This document shows positions 1 to 12,300 of a stretch of DNA of 64,000 nt, in pieces (positions within the stretch are counted from its first letter, which is position 1; every line of letters begins with the position of its first letter). The stretch spans positions 9,363,387-9,427,386 of the forward strand of contig NC_064034.1 of NCBI RefSeq assembly GCF_932526225.1. The letters are read 5' to 3'. Below the pieces are notes generated by a model, which was given only the letters and a program-made list of their open reading frames with translations, did not search any database and had not been told where the DNA came from. The translations under genes were made by a program, and so were the position numbers. This DNA is from Nematostella vectensis. Lineage: Eukaryota; Cnidaria; Anthozoa; Actiniaria; Edwardsiidae.

Positions 1-3000
1 GCAGATACACATAAAAAAGATGACCTACTTGTTTTATACAACAACAATTATATTAGAAGTAATTTTAGTAAACATTAATTAAACACATTTCAAGGGTCAT
101 GCCCAACACCAGAAAAAAAAATTTGCATGTGGACCATCATGATAATGAAGTCTTCTTTTTCAATTAGAACACATATTTGCAGAACACATATTTGCAGAAC
201 ACATAGTTGCAGAACACATAGTTGCAGAACACATAGTTGCAGAACACATAGTTGCAGAACACATAGTTGCAGAACACATAGTTGCAGAACACATAGTTGC
301 AGAACACATAGTTGCAGAACACATAGTTGGAGAACACATATTTGCAGAACACATAGTTGCAGAACACATAGTTGCAGAACACATAGTTGCAGAACACATG
401 TTGAAAGTAAATGTTGTTAACAAAGTACTAGAGTCACAGCTCTTGCAAGTAACCACCCTTTAGTCCCAAAACTTAAACCCTATTTTTTTACTTGTTTTCT
501 TTTCATCATAGAAGTGTGTGGACTAATTACTTATTTCTTATGTTTCCCTGCAAGGTATTTGAAATTTTCTCTGAATCAGTGCTGATACTTTAATTGCCAA
601 AGTTAAATCCACCAAAAGCAGTGCCTATGAAGAGTAGATAAAGTTTATTTCTTTAAACAAGGGTTTTGAATAGAAAAGTCTACCAAAAGATGTAATTTCA
701 ATTGTCCTTTTCAACAATTTACAAGTGACATGTTAGAAAAGGCTGTCAATAGATAAGCAGTCTATTCTGACACAAATTCTGACTATTCTGACACAAATAT
801 TAAAATTCCTAATAATCTGAGCAATAGAGCTATTTCAAAACCCATCCTTTTTCTTTTTCCTATTTTACAGGATATCTAAATTATGCCCTCTACCTCAAAA
901 ATTACAGTTGTTATCATAATATATTTTTATGAAGATCAGAAATTAAAATATTTATGAAGTTTTTAGATCTTTAAGAATTGCTTACCTTTCTAAACAATAA
1001 AAAGAAGCCACAGATATTCAAGCATTCTAATTAAACTTGTGCAAAAGTCTGTGCAGTGAATTTAAGACATGCAGATGTGGAAGGTATGTTATCATGGGAG
1101 AATAGCCATATGCTTTTAAAACGTCTTGCTCTAAGATCAGCGATGTCTTTAAGCTTTAAGCAGTTAATGCACATATTAAATAAAAGCCCAGTCATAAGGC
1201 TGCAACCATTGGCTAGAAAGAGATTTAAGGTATGACTAAATGTGTTTAGCTTTTGATCAGCAGATAAGTTTGTTGCAGGAGATTGCCTAAGGAGATTGAA
1301 ATACTCATCTCATGAATTCTAATGAAATACTCATCTCATGAATTCTAATTGGAATATGGCCTTATTCGCTAGCCTTGATTCACTGCTGCCAGCTAAGCAG
1401 ATAGAAAACAAGATAGCACTGTCAATAATTATGAAAAACATGTGAAAAAAAGTAGGTTAAGAAAAGATATTTGACAAGAAAGCATGTTTAAGGTATTGTC
1501 TTTTTAACACCTTTTGTGTATGTATAAGAGTGGAGGAAATTATTTTTCCTTGATTAATAAAAATGAAAATAATAAATGAGAACATTGAAATTTACCATAA
1601 AAAAGGCATGATCTCAGTTTGTCTAGAGGGAAATCCACTTTCTAAAGCAACTCATATGTAGGATAAAATCAACAGTAATTTTATGCACTTATCCTCAATG
1701 AATGAGACAAAGGCTGGCTTTATCTAGAAGAAATATGGCACCATGAATTTCTGATGTCAATTAAAGAAACAAATGATAGACTGGTTAGACAAAAAACCTA
1801 GTGACATAAATCATAATATGGCCATCTGATCTGAGCCACTATTTCTAAATAGCTGGTCATGGGTTTTAGTGAAGCCGATTGCATTATTATGGTTTAGACT
1901 TTTTAGTGCAAGGACAGTGATCTGTGTAAACAAATAGGAAGAACTGACAAATGACAAAGCCACAAGGCTGTTGAGTTGTTAACTCAAATTGAGCAATGAC
2001 TTCTTAATACTATTAAATTAAGTCTCTGTTAAAGTATATCTGATGATTCTTTTGGAAGAAAATCCAAAAGTAAATGTTTATCGCTTGATTATAACATGTC
2101 TGACCAATCATTTTGTTGTTGTTGTTGTTGGTACTAGTTTGTTGTTCATATGTAGGACATTCCCCAGGCATTCTGACATGAGATTCGATTTGAGCATTTA
2201 AACCCAGAAAAACAACACCAACATCAATAAAATCATTCTCATTGTCCAGTTATTGGATTCAAAAGTATAAAGGGCCCAGAAGGAGAAAATGATTTGGATT
2301 TTTCACTTTATGGTATCACAGGGTCATCACATACATAACAAGTTCCAGGGATATCCCATAAACAACTTCTAGTGATGTCACATTAACAACTTCCATTGAT
2401 GTCACATTAACAACTTCTGTTTCCATATTCCTGCATATGATCATAAATAATTTATTTCTTCTTATTATTATTTTTATCATTCCGTGGGGCCATAGAGCCA
2501 TCCTGTAATAGACCAGGGCCACCACAACATAGCTGCCAACCTCACTTTAGGAAAAATCTTGAGAAAATACAGTGAATGTATCAGAAGTACCAAGATAGCT
2601 AATGCGGGGGAATACAGTAAATGTATGGATATTTAAAAAAATATAGGCTTGAGAAAAGGTTCTTAATCTTGAGACTCCCGCCTAATGTGGGAGAGTTGAC
2701 AGCTATGCCACAAATGCACTAAAAGGACCTTCTAAACATTGATATAGACAATGGCACTGTCTGTGTTTGGCACAAAAGTGAAAATGGAACTGGAACTTAT
2801 TTAAACAAGCATATAAGCCAAAAAATGCAGGTAAGAATGGGGGGTATGTTTTTCTTAATCTTTGATGTTTATATGTAAATAAGTCTTAATTTTTTTACTC
2901 CTCAAGTCATCATACTTGTGTCATCTTGTACACAAAATATTGGTCAGTTATCATATGAATTAATGCCTTGTACATCTCCTGGCTTATTCGATTGTGGTTT

Positions 3001-4949
3001 GGTGATCAAATACAATCTAAGTCACCAAAAATATTTTCCTCATAAATAATATTTTTTCATAAATATTTGACCTCAATCAAACCTTTGGTTATTGATTCTA
3101 GCTGATCAAACCTTTGGATATTGATTCTAGCTGACAAGCAGCAGTGTGTGTTCAACTGACTGAAACAAGAGGGCTACCATCAATCCAAATCAAGGAGCCA
3201 CCTAAATATCTCCATTAGTTTCCTAAAAAAGTCCCAAGTTTATGGTTAATCAGACTTGATACTGCTTCTATTGTCATTATTATTGCTGTGTTACTGTTTT
3301 GTACTATTCCAAGATTGTGTTACTCATTTAAATGTTAAAGTTACTCATTGAAATGCTGCTTTACATGACACTTTCCTATCACAAATAGTTTTGCATTTGA
3401 TATATTTTACTGATCAAAATCAAACTAATCAAATTGTTCCAGAGACCAAACTCAATGAAAATTTGTGTTTGATTACCAAACCATGGTGAATCTATACATC
3501 AATTTAAGCTTCATTTAGATTTTGCTTGGACTCATTCAATTGATTAGGGTGGGTACATCTCCACCTCAATCAACCATAACCTCCATATTTTTTTTATCTC
3601 ACTTTAAGTAAGATAAACTTACTTATAGCACTGTTTGGCCTAACCACATGCTACATGTAAATGTCAAAGAAGTGGATTAAATATAGAATACATTACACAG
3701 CAGGGTAGGCTTTTGAAGAATAAGCTAGAAATTTATGACCCAGTCCACCCCCTGAGTCTATTGCTTTGACAAGTGTCTAGCCAGACTAACTGTAGCCTAC
3801 TCATAACTAAACAAAAATAAAAAACGTTTCTAGCCTGACTCGCATTACCCATAAGCTTTAATTAATCTCAAGAGGACCTATCATGAAAGATGTATTTACT
3901 TGATAGCCCTAATAGCAAATATTTGGATCTTAATGGGTTTAATGCAGTCCTGGTTAAACATAACATATGATTAAATATTCACCAAGAATATTATAAGAGC
4001 CAGAAACATGTAGAGTGCAATAAAGGAAGAGGAAATCAAATATTAAACTTTTATTTTGCAAAAGAATAGGGTTAGTATTGACTGGGTGCAAAACCATCCA
4101 CACATCAGGCATATATTAATGCAGATATTCTTATAGAATCATCGATACATTATAATCTACATTTGACTTAATGAATTAGCAAAATAATAATTACTACATT
4201 AGTAATGATATAGGAAATTGTCCTAGGTCTAAAAGCTCCTTTAGGAGTAAAGGAAATAAGCAAAAAACATAAAACTATTGTGTAGTCTAGTTCATGTCCT
4301 AGTTGCCAAGAAGCGGAAGAAGAAAACGTTAGCATACAATGGTTCTTAACAGCTTTTAGAGTTCGGAAGAAAAGTGGCGCGTCTTGATTTCTGGTGCTTT
4401 TGTAACATGCAAGATTTCGCCTCCAAAGTTTATCGCGAAAAGTAAAGCCGACGACAAATTGCAATCGCCAGGGCATGCACTTTGATGCATAAATATGATC
4501 GTTACATAATAATAATTTCACTGTCAACTCCTCAAACCAAACAAAAACTGTCGGTGCGGAAAAAGATAACGATAAAATAATTAATAAAATAGGATCTCGT
4601 AGGTATAATTTCAGAACAATAAACAGAAACATCATCACAAAGTTTAAAGGGCAACTAGAAAAGACAACAATTCTGTCAAGGCGTTTTGTTCGGCTCCTAA
4701 TCGTGTGGAAGCACAGATATGTAAATTATAAGGTTTCACGACTAAATCTCAAATTAAGACGTGGATATTCGTGATCTCTCGCCCAGGTCAATGAAGACTT
4801 TCTGGAGTATTTTCTGATGTGCCGAAAAATCAACTCTAAAAGAATCGAGTGTCTTCGACGTCTCTACCACGACCAGAACGCCGATCGGTGCTTCCGAAGA
4901 CATTGGATAAAATACCAACATAATATAGCGATAAGACATTATAGCTTAC
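1..4949. other. AT-rich non-coding stretch, probably first intron of the gene starting at 5055
   Basis: No exon with conserved protein content is visible on either strand. The stretch is AT-rich and holds a 15-bp minisatellite near its left end, two short direct duplications (about 26 bp at 1300-1350 and about 31 bp at 3085-3135) and simple AT tracts. Because a minus-strand first exon with a good donor ends at 4950, this is most simply the first part of its downstream intron, continuing off the left edge. That is an inference. Confidence 0.45.
166..403. repeat. 15-bp minisatellite, about 16 copies
   Basis: The unit CAGAACACATAGTTG is repeated head to tail with few changes; the first two units and one central unit read TATTTG in place of TAGTTG. 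Because 15 is a multiple of three, all frames stay open across the array and give spurious repetitive ORFs on both strands. No gene signal accompanies it. Confidence 0.95.
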
Positions 4950-5055
4950 CATTGTTTCGACCACTGCCATCGATTGAGAATTGTTCTTCATACTCTGATA
5001 GCACATCTTCACTCTTTAGCCCGCGAAGAGACAAGGCTCGCTTGATCCTCCTCAT
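4950..5055 (-). CDS. First coding exon of a PCTAIRE-type cyclin-dependent kinase (CDK16/17/18-like), partial
   Basis: Reading leftward, an ATG at 5055 (context GCGAAATGAGG) opens 35 codons plus one base, then a donor GTAAGC. The peptide begins MRRIKRALSLRG and continues with LSEYEEQFSID. I recognise the N-terminal pattern of animal CDK17/CDK16: a basic start, a phosphorylatable LSL followed by RG, then LSE-x-x-EQ-x-(S/T)-I-(D/E). In those kinases this is the first exon, upstream of the kinase domain, and carries regulatory phosphosites. The kinase domain itself is not in the window and would lie beyond the left edge, so the first intron would exceed 4.9 kb. The gene is divergent from ceramide kinase, with 1.27 kb between the start codons. 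The short length of the match is the main weakness; another basic N-terminus is possible. Confidence 0.5.
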
Positions 5056-6326
5056 TTCGCCAACCGGCAACCAAACACACAGCCTAATCACAGTCTATTC
5101 ATGTTTGCTTTGAGCACGCTCAAATCCCTCATATAATCTGAAACAATAGTATATATCCTGCCGTTTAGATCAATTTACTGTTACAGGAAAATAACGTGTA
5201 ACACGTTCAAAATAGAAAACAAAAACTTCCATAGTTAGAGGAGCGACTGTACACCAACAAAACGAATTTGTGTCGGTGCGTGAAGTGTTGGGTACGTGAA
5301 ATCATACAAGTTAGTACGCCCTACAGGAAAAAGAATACTAGTTTTACTGTGGTTTTAGGATATCAAATATGCAGTGTTGGATGAAAATTGGGTTATTAAC
5401 TCTTCCTGTCCCGGTTCCGTTTACGAAGTGGACGGTCTTCAAACATTACACCTTGACAAATGGTTCGAAAAGGCTGTCAAACCAAACATTTACTTCGAGA
5501 AAAAAGGTGAAAAGATAAATGCTTGAATAAGACAGCTATCATTCCCAAGAAAGTACTTTTTGCATCACCTGTTTTGTCTTAGTTGGCGCGCTGCAGCGGG
5601 TTGTTCACGCTCTTTTTTGAGGACGCTTGTAGCTTCAGAATTCCACACAAAATTTCGCCATCTTGAATCTTTCCCAGTATCCTGTGCTGTATCCGCGGGT
5701 GATTGACAATGCTATTGTTCTATAATGCACGTGATTGGTTGTATGCCAGTTACCGCTGAAAACAGGTCTCCGAGGAAAAATAATAATAAAACGACTCACG
5801 CACGGAAAAAGTTGAGAACATATTTCCCCCGCAAAAAAAGTTCAATTATTGCCCTCCCATTCCAACCTGCTGTTAAAAGGTCATTTTGAGCCAATCGAAT
5901 TTAATTATAATTTGAGGGAGTACTGGCTTTAAAGTTGCGATGTGACAAAGGGGTGGATCAGAAAACAGATTTCCGAAAACAAGTCCTTGAAAACAATAAA
6001 TTTGTTGCGTAATGCTGGATAGACAGCGTCCGGACAATATATCAGCCAACCACTTTTACTTACGCTCCATGGGGTAGCCTGGTTTATTATGATTTATATC
6101 CGGTTCTTCTTAAAAGGCTTGACTAGTCTGAGTGAGAATAAGGATGTGAGTAAACCAACATCTTTTTCTCGATAAGTCATAACAAATGAATCATACAGAA
6201 AATATATCCCAGAGGGTGACGAAAGGTCAGTAAAGCTGTCATGTCACACAATTATGTCACGCTCGCACCAGTCTTCAATGTTGTGAGCGTTGTCGTCTCC
6301 TCCACAAGTCAAACAAGGAAGGAAAG
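5056..6326. promoter_or_regulatory. Divergent intergenic region between the CDK-like exon and ceramide kinase
   Basis: About 1.27 kb separate the two outward-facing start codons, so promoters for both genes should lie here. I see no TATA box in a convincing position. Just before and over the ceramide kinase ATG the sequence reads AAAGATGGCGGAC, which matches the YY1 initiator-type motif (AAGATGGCGGC); this family of sites often overlaps start codons of TATA-less animal genes. The region also carries CAAT-like and GC-rich patches around 5590-5700. No coding sequence is apparent. Confidence 0.4.
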
Positions 6327-9300
6327 ATGGCGGACGATGGTGGAACAGGATGTATTCTAAACTCTATTCTTTATCAACATAAGAGGCCATTCAATGTCTG
6401 CCTTACCAGAAAAACGCTTTACTGGAGCTCAGAGAGTAAAGAAGAGACTAAACCAAGTGAGTATAGGTCATGTTTGAGGAACGGAGTCAAGAAGGGGTAA
6501 CGAACCTTGGAACTGTGCCGAGTGTGTTTGCGGTAAATCGCACCATTTTTTTATTCCTAGCCGAACTGAGATTACGATTTTCAGGTAACACGTAAAGATG
6601 AGTTCTTCATCCATACCACAGTATCGGTTCTGTGTATGGAACTCAAGGGAAAATACGAAAGAAAATATGAATGATGTGTTCGAATTCCCAGAGCTGTTTT
6701 TTTAATCAATAAGTTAATTAATTAAGTAAGTAACAGAAGAAAAAAAATGCATTTAAACAAAAAACTTTTTTTTCAAGAGTCAATTTGAAGACTTTAGTCG
6801 TTTCTGGTGAAAAAAGACGAATACAAATACTCTAGAAAGCATAAAAATTATCCAAACTGTCAAATGTAACTCTAAAAAAAGCGAAAAAACAATGGCAAAG
6901 GGTATTACACCCGGCCCTACCAATCGATAATTCCGATAATCAATAACAATCATCAGTTATCGATAAAAATCAATATCAATCAATTGATTAATATCGGAAA
7001 TCAATAGAAATCGATAACGTGAAACTGTGTGAGTATTGATTATCATCGAAAAATATTGAAATTATCGATTATTATTGATTGTATTGATAAATTTTGATTT
7101 CTGTCCATTCCGTCCAAGTGTATCACCCTTAACTGGCATGATAAATTGTTTTACTCTGTTTCTTAAACAGGGTAAGATAAACAAAGGGAGTTTTTATATC
7201 GCTTCAAAAGGGCGCATTACCAGTTGCAAACCACATTCACAATATTACAACATTTATTTACTAAAGATTCTTTATTAACCCAATATAATTCTTGATAAGA
7301 GATTTCTGAACACTACTCAGCCCTTATATTAGCTTATTGGAAAGCATACAGATGAACACATGCCAAGAAGCTCGATGTATCATTCCCAGCAGTTTTCCAG
7401 CATTCAGTTTTAAATATAAGAAATCAATAAAACCCAATATTAATCGATAATAATCAATATGATTGAGTACTCTTGGGCTGTGAGTATCGACTATTATCGA
7501 TTTCCAATGTAAATCAATAAAAATCAACTGATTAATATTGATCAATTCGATTAGTTTCCGATGATCGATTTTTGTTGATTGGTAGGGCCAGGAATACACT
7601 CATGTTAATAACATTTTATTGAGCATTCATGTTCATGTTTGGTGCAACATTGGAAGTAGAGTCTGCATATAACTTTGGATTATTATCCCATATACTCTTG
7701 TGTGTGTGTGTTTTTTCTAATATTTTGTGTTTATTGTTCCAGAAAATCTCCCTCCTAGCCACTCTATCCCTATTGAAGAGATAATTGCTGTAGTACCAAA
7801 CAAGGAAGAGCCTGTCAAATCAGAATGTGGGGACATCGAATTACTGCCTTATTCCAGCACATTGTTCACAATTTATGCTATTAAAAGGTTAAAGCATCAT
7901 AAATGGAGAGAGAAAAAGATCACATTTGATTGCAAGGATGTTGCATTGTGCAGAGAATGGATTAAGGCAATGCAGGCTATTCTTAATGGTAAGTGAGTTT
8001 TTTTGTACAGTTATCAGAATAGACAATTGGAATACTTGTTCGGGTTTGCTAGGGTGTGTAGTAATAGATATCTTATGCTAAAATGCTGAGATTCATCTAG
8101 AAGACAAGACTGTGTTTTGGCAGCCTAGACGGACTGGCACCCTTCAACCATTCCTAGCTATGCAAATGATTTTTGGTTGAAAGCGGGTATTCGTACCATG
8201 GCACCTGGGGAGAAGGGGGACATAAAAGGGGAATAATGGTTGTGATATGGGTAGAGATAGGTGGCAGGGGAGAGGGCAGGAGGGTCATTGTGGGGATAAT
8301 GCTATGTTGAGTGGAGATGGACTATAAGGAGTGGACGGGATAGTGATGCAATTGTTCTTACCATGGCGTATAGGGTGAATGGGAAGATTAAGGAGGAGGT
8401 AGTGGGTAGGGAGGTATTGACCGGAAAACAAAAAGGCTGATAAGGGGTAAGGTGTACACACTGGTGGAGAAAGAAGTGAGTTAAAATATAATGAAAACAA
8501 CGAAAGTTCATAAACATGCAAATAAATGTATAATAAATTGCGGTAAATAAGGAATAGAATATTTCATAGAGCTCTTTGAAAGGTTAAGCAGCCTCACGTG
8601 TTTTCTAGTAAAAAAATATGCAAATGATACCTGTTCAAGAAAATGTGGCTGGTTCAGGGACTCTGTCTCTCTTTGCTGTGGACCAGAAAGGTTTTAATAT
8701 GAACAGTGAAAGTGGTTGAAGGCCACAAGGAGATGTTCACACACCTGCTGTAGATCCCCAAGCTATGTAACACATTCCACTGTATAAAGGGTATATCCAA
8801 AACTTCATTCTCACAGACAAATTTCTTTAAATTCTAGAGAACTATGAGAGACCCAACAGACTGCTTGTTTTTGTTAACCCAGTTGGCGGCAAGAAGCAAG
8901 CAGCAAAGATTTATAGAGACAAAATCCAGCCATTGTTTGAGTTAGCTGGCATCCAGGCAGAGGTTATTGGTATGTTAAGTAATTGTTGTATATTCCAATC
9001 CTCACTGCTGTTCCTTTGTTTCCCTGCTGTGGGATGCACAAATAAATTTCACTATGGTCACAAAATATATTCCACTAGGGCCTTTGATAAAGCATATCTA
9101 TTTCTTTTAGTTACTCAGAGAGCAAATCATGCAAAAGACTACTTAGAGGAAGAAGCCCTTGAGAAAGTTGATGGGTAAGTCATGTGATTGAGGTGTATTG
9201 GGGTGGTATATTAGGTACCACAATGTCATACTCCATGCTTGGAGCTGAACTTCTTGATCCTGAGACATGTTCCTGTTTTTGAAGGAGTGGCAATATGTAC

Positions 9301-12300
9301 ACCCTTTCCTTCAAGAAATGTTGTTGGAGTTCTTATGCAACTTCCCCCAAAATGGTTTCTTATCTGATTTTGAGTGTTTTCTCAAGTTGCCCACAGAAAC
9401 AACTGTTTATGAGTCTTCTTTTCTATTAACAAAGCAACTGGTTCAAGACATGAATTTACCACGTTTGGACAAATCCAGAATTACAGAACAAAAAACATGT
9501 TTAGGCCATATAGGATAAATTTCAAGGTCATTAAGTTGATACTAATCTCTTATGAAAATAAACAAAAAAATATTTCTTTTTATAAATCTTAAATATGTAA
9601 TTTAATATTGTATCCAATAAGAAAAAACTCTAAATCTGAATTATTAGATCAACAGCCAAATGTTTGATTCCTTTATTCTCGGTTCAGGGTTATATGTGTT
9701 GGTGGAGATGGCATGTTTCATGAGATCCTTAATGGGTTGATTATTCGCACCCAACAAGACTACGATGTGGATACTACCAACCCTGACTTTCAAGCTGTGT
9801 GCCCCAAGATCTCAATAGGAGTCATCCCAGCTGGTAAAGTGCACCTTTAAAACTTTAAATCAAATTTAATTTTTGAAAGTAATTAAAGGCATTATAACTA
9901 GTACTATAACATAAAAGGCTGAAGGTCATGAGCCAAATACACCTATTTCAAATAACGTTGTCAGTGCAAACAGCTAATGGCGATTGTCAAATGGCAGTTC
10001 TCTATCAAAAAATACCTTGGATCTCGTGGAACTCAAGGAAAATGTGGGTAATTTCTGGGATTATATTAATTATCAACTTTCTTCTTTACAAAAAATTATA
10101 CCTAAAAGCAGTGATTGGTCTTTGAACTGCCATTTGCCATTCGCCATTTGCACTGACGACGTGTATTGATTAAATAGGTGTGTGTGTCTCCCTAGAGTTA
10201 CAGTACACAGACATGTAGAGTTTGTTTATCACTGTGACATTTGATTATCAGGCTTTTCCAGTTTAACCTTGTAGATACAGAAAGATTAATATAATATATG
10301 GTTATAAAACCTATACATAACAAGGCTGTAACAGGATACTACTGTGGGGATGGCACAACACAGAGACATAGGCTGTATAGTGTTGGCTTCTTTTGGGAGA
10401 TGTTGTTCAGCCAATTTCAAATTTTTGCAACTTTTTGCTTTGTATTTTTAGGATCCACAGATGCTATAGCTTACTGCACAACTGGTATAAATGACCCTGT
10501 CACCTCCGCTCTACACATTATAATAGGTATAATGAGATTACCATCAAACTACTTCTATCTATTATTATATTAAAGACATAAAAGCTATAAAATGCAAAAC
10601 TCTTGCCACAAACTTCCTGGCTCAAAAATCTCAAAAAAATTTAGCTTAAGCTATGAACAAGATGAGCATAAGGGAGGGGTTCTGATAGAGCCCCAAACCT
10701 TACACTGCAAAAAATACCAAACATACAAACTTACCAAACATACAAACATACCATTACCCTGAATTCTATACACACAATTCAATATACCATGAATAGAAAC
10801 TTGCCATCCACAAAATATGAGGACTAGCAGGGAGGAGGAGCATGAACTCCATTGTGGGTCTACTCGCAGGTGACATTCATCCACTTGACGTCTGCTCCGT
10901 GAGTAATGGCCAGGAAGTGTTGCGATACTCAGTCTCCATGATGGCATATGGCTTTTTTGGTGATGTGCTGCAGGATAGTGAAAAATTCCGCTGGATGGGC
11001 CCCAAGCGCTACGACTGCTCTGGCTTCAAAAAGTTTATGGGGAATAGGTACATGAATTGTCAAGATGCAACCAATGTGTATTTAATAGTATTGATGGTCT
11101 TGTGCAGTGATAGTTAGATGCTAAGAATATATAAGTAATCAGGAGTTCCTGTTGAAGGCACCATTACCGAAACGTCATGAAATATGCTAATACACAGAGA
11201 TAAAAAAAAATTATTAATATATTGTGTATTAAGATTAACTCCAACAGGAGCAATTTCCATCAATGGGTGTCAAATACTTGTACCAGTATATTTTTAATAG
11301 TGTTGGTGTCTTAAGAAATGTCAGTAAACATGTGTTGTGTTTCCATTTAAATATCTTTATTGGAAGCTTTTAAAATTGATTTTGAATTCTCTTCTCGATT
11401 TCTAAAAGCTGTTTATAAATATTATTTTCCAGGGGTTATGAAGGTACCATCAAATTTTTATCAGATGACAGCTCAGTAGCCAGTCCACAAGACAGAAGCC
11501 GATGTAGGACAGGGTAAGCTCCTTATCTACTTAGTTCAGAAAACCTCAGTTAAACCTTTTCAGTAGAAATAGAAACCAAGCAGCAGAAGTAAAAATCGTA
11601 TGTATGGATGTGCCCATGAATGGTGAGAGGGAGTTTCTTTCTGCCGATTCTTCATCCCCATTCTCCATGCGGCCCTACTTCCACTCTGTCTCCTATTTTT
11701 ACTGAAGCCTCCCAGAAACGCTTGCTATGCAGGCTACAGAGAACATTAATCAAAAGCCCCCCAAACATTAAGGTTTACATATCCCTTACCCCTCCCCAAC
11801 CCCCCTCCCCCCAAATGAGTGTTTTCAGAGCTTGAGTAACCCATCCTACACTACAAAGCATCTAATAACTCAATCGCGTCGTTCTATGATGATCTAAATC
11901 TCGTCTGATTTCGTGTACAGGTGCTTTGTGTGTAATGAGACAAAAGACATTCAGCTCTTACAAGACACAGCTGTTGGGGAAGTTTCCCAGAAGCCACTGC
12001 AGGCAGATGGTATAATGAATTAATACATTGTGCATAGAAACATGCAACCTTTATCTTTAAAATATTTCATTTTGCACCAGTTTGTTTCAATCGGATTAAC
12101 AAATATACATAATGTGACATGTTTTTCTTTTACTATCTCTCCATGCCCCAGGCTCCCAGTGGCGCAGCGTCAAAGGGAAGTTCATCAGTGTAATTGGCGC
12201 CAACATGTCTTGTGCATGCGCCAAAAGCCCGGAGGGGCTGTCTCCCAGTGCGCACCTTGCTGACGGCTGTCTCGATCTGATCCTTGTCAAACACACGTCA

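Noticed and set aside
127-456. Three overlapping repetitive ORFs on both strands (RTHSC or TMCSA repeats)
   Set aside because: They are products of a 15-bp minisatellite whose length keeps every frame open; no start context, splice sites or known domain.
4168-4638. 156-residue minus-strand ORF
   Set aside because: It is hydrophobic and AT-rich with no recognisable domain, and lies in the presumed first intron of the CDK-like gene.
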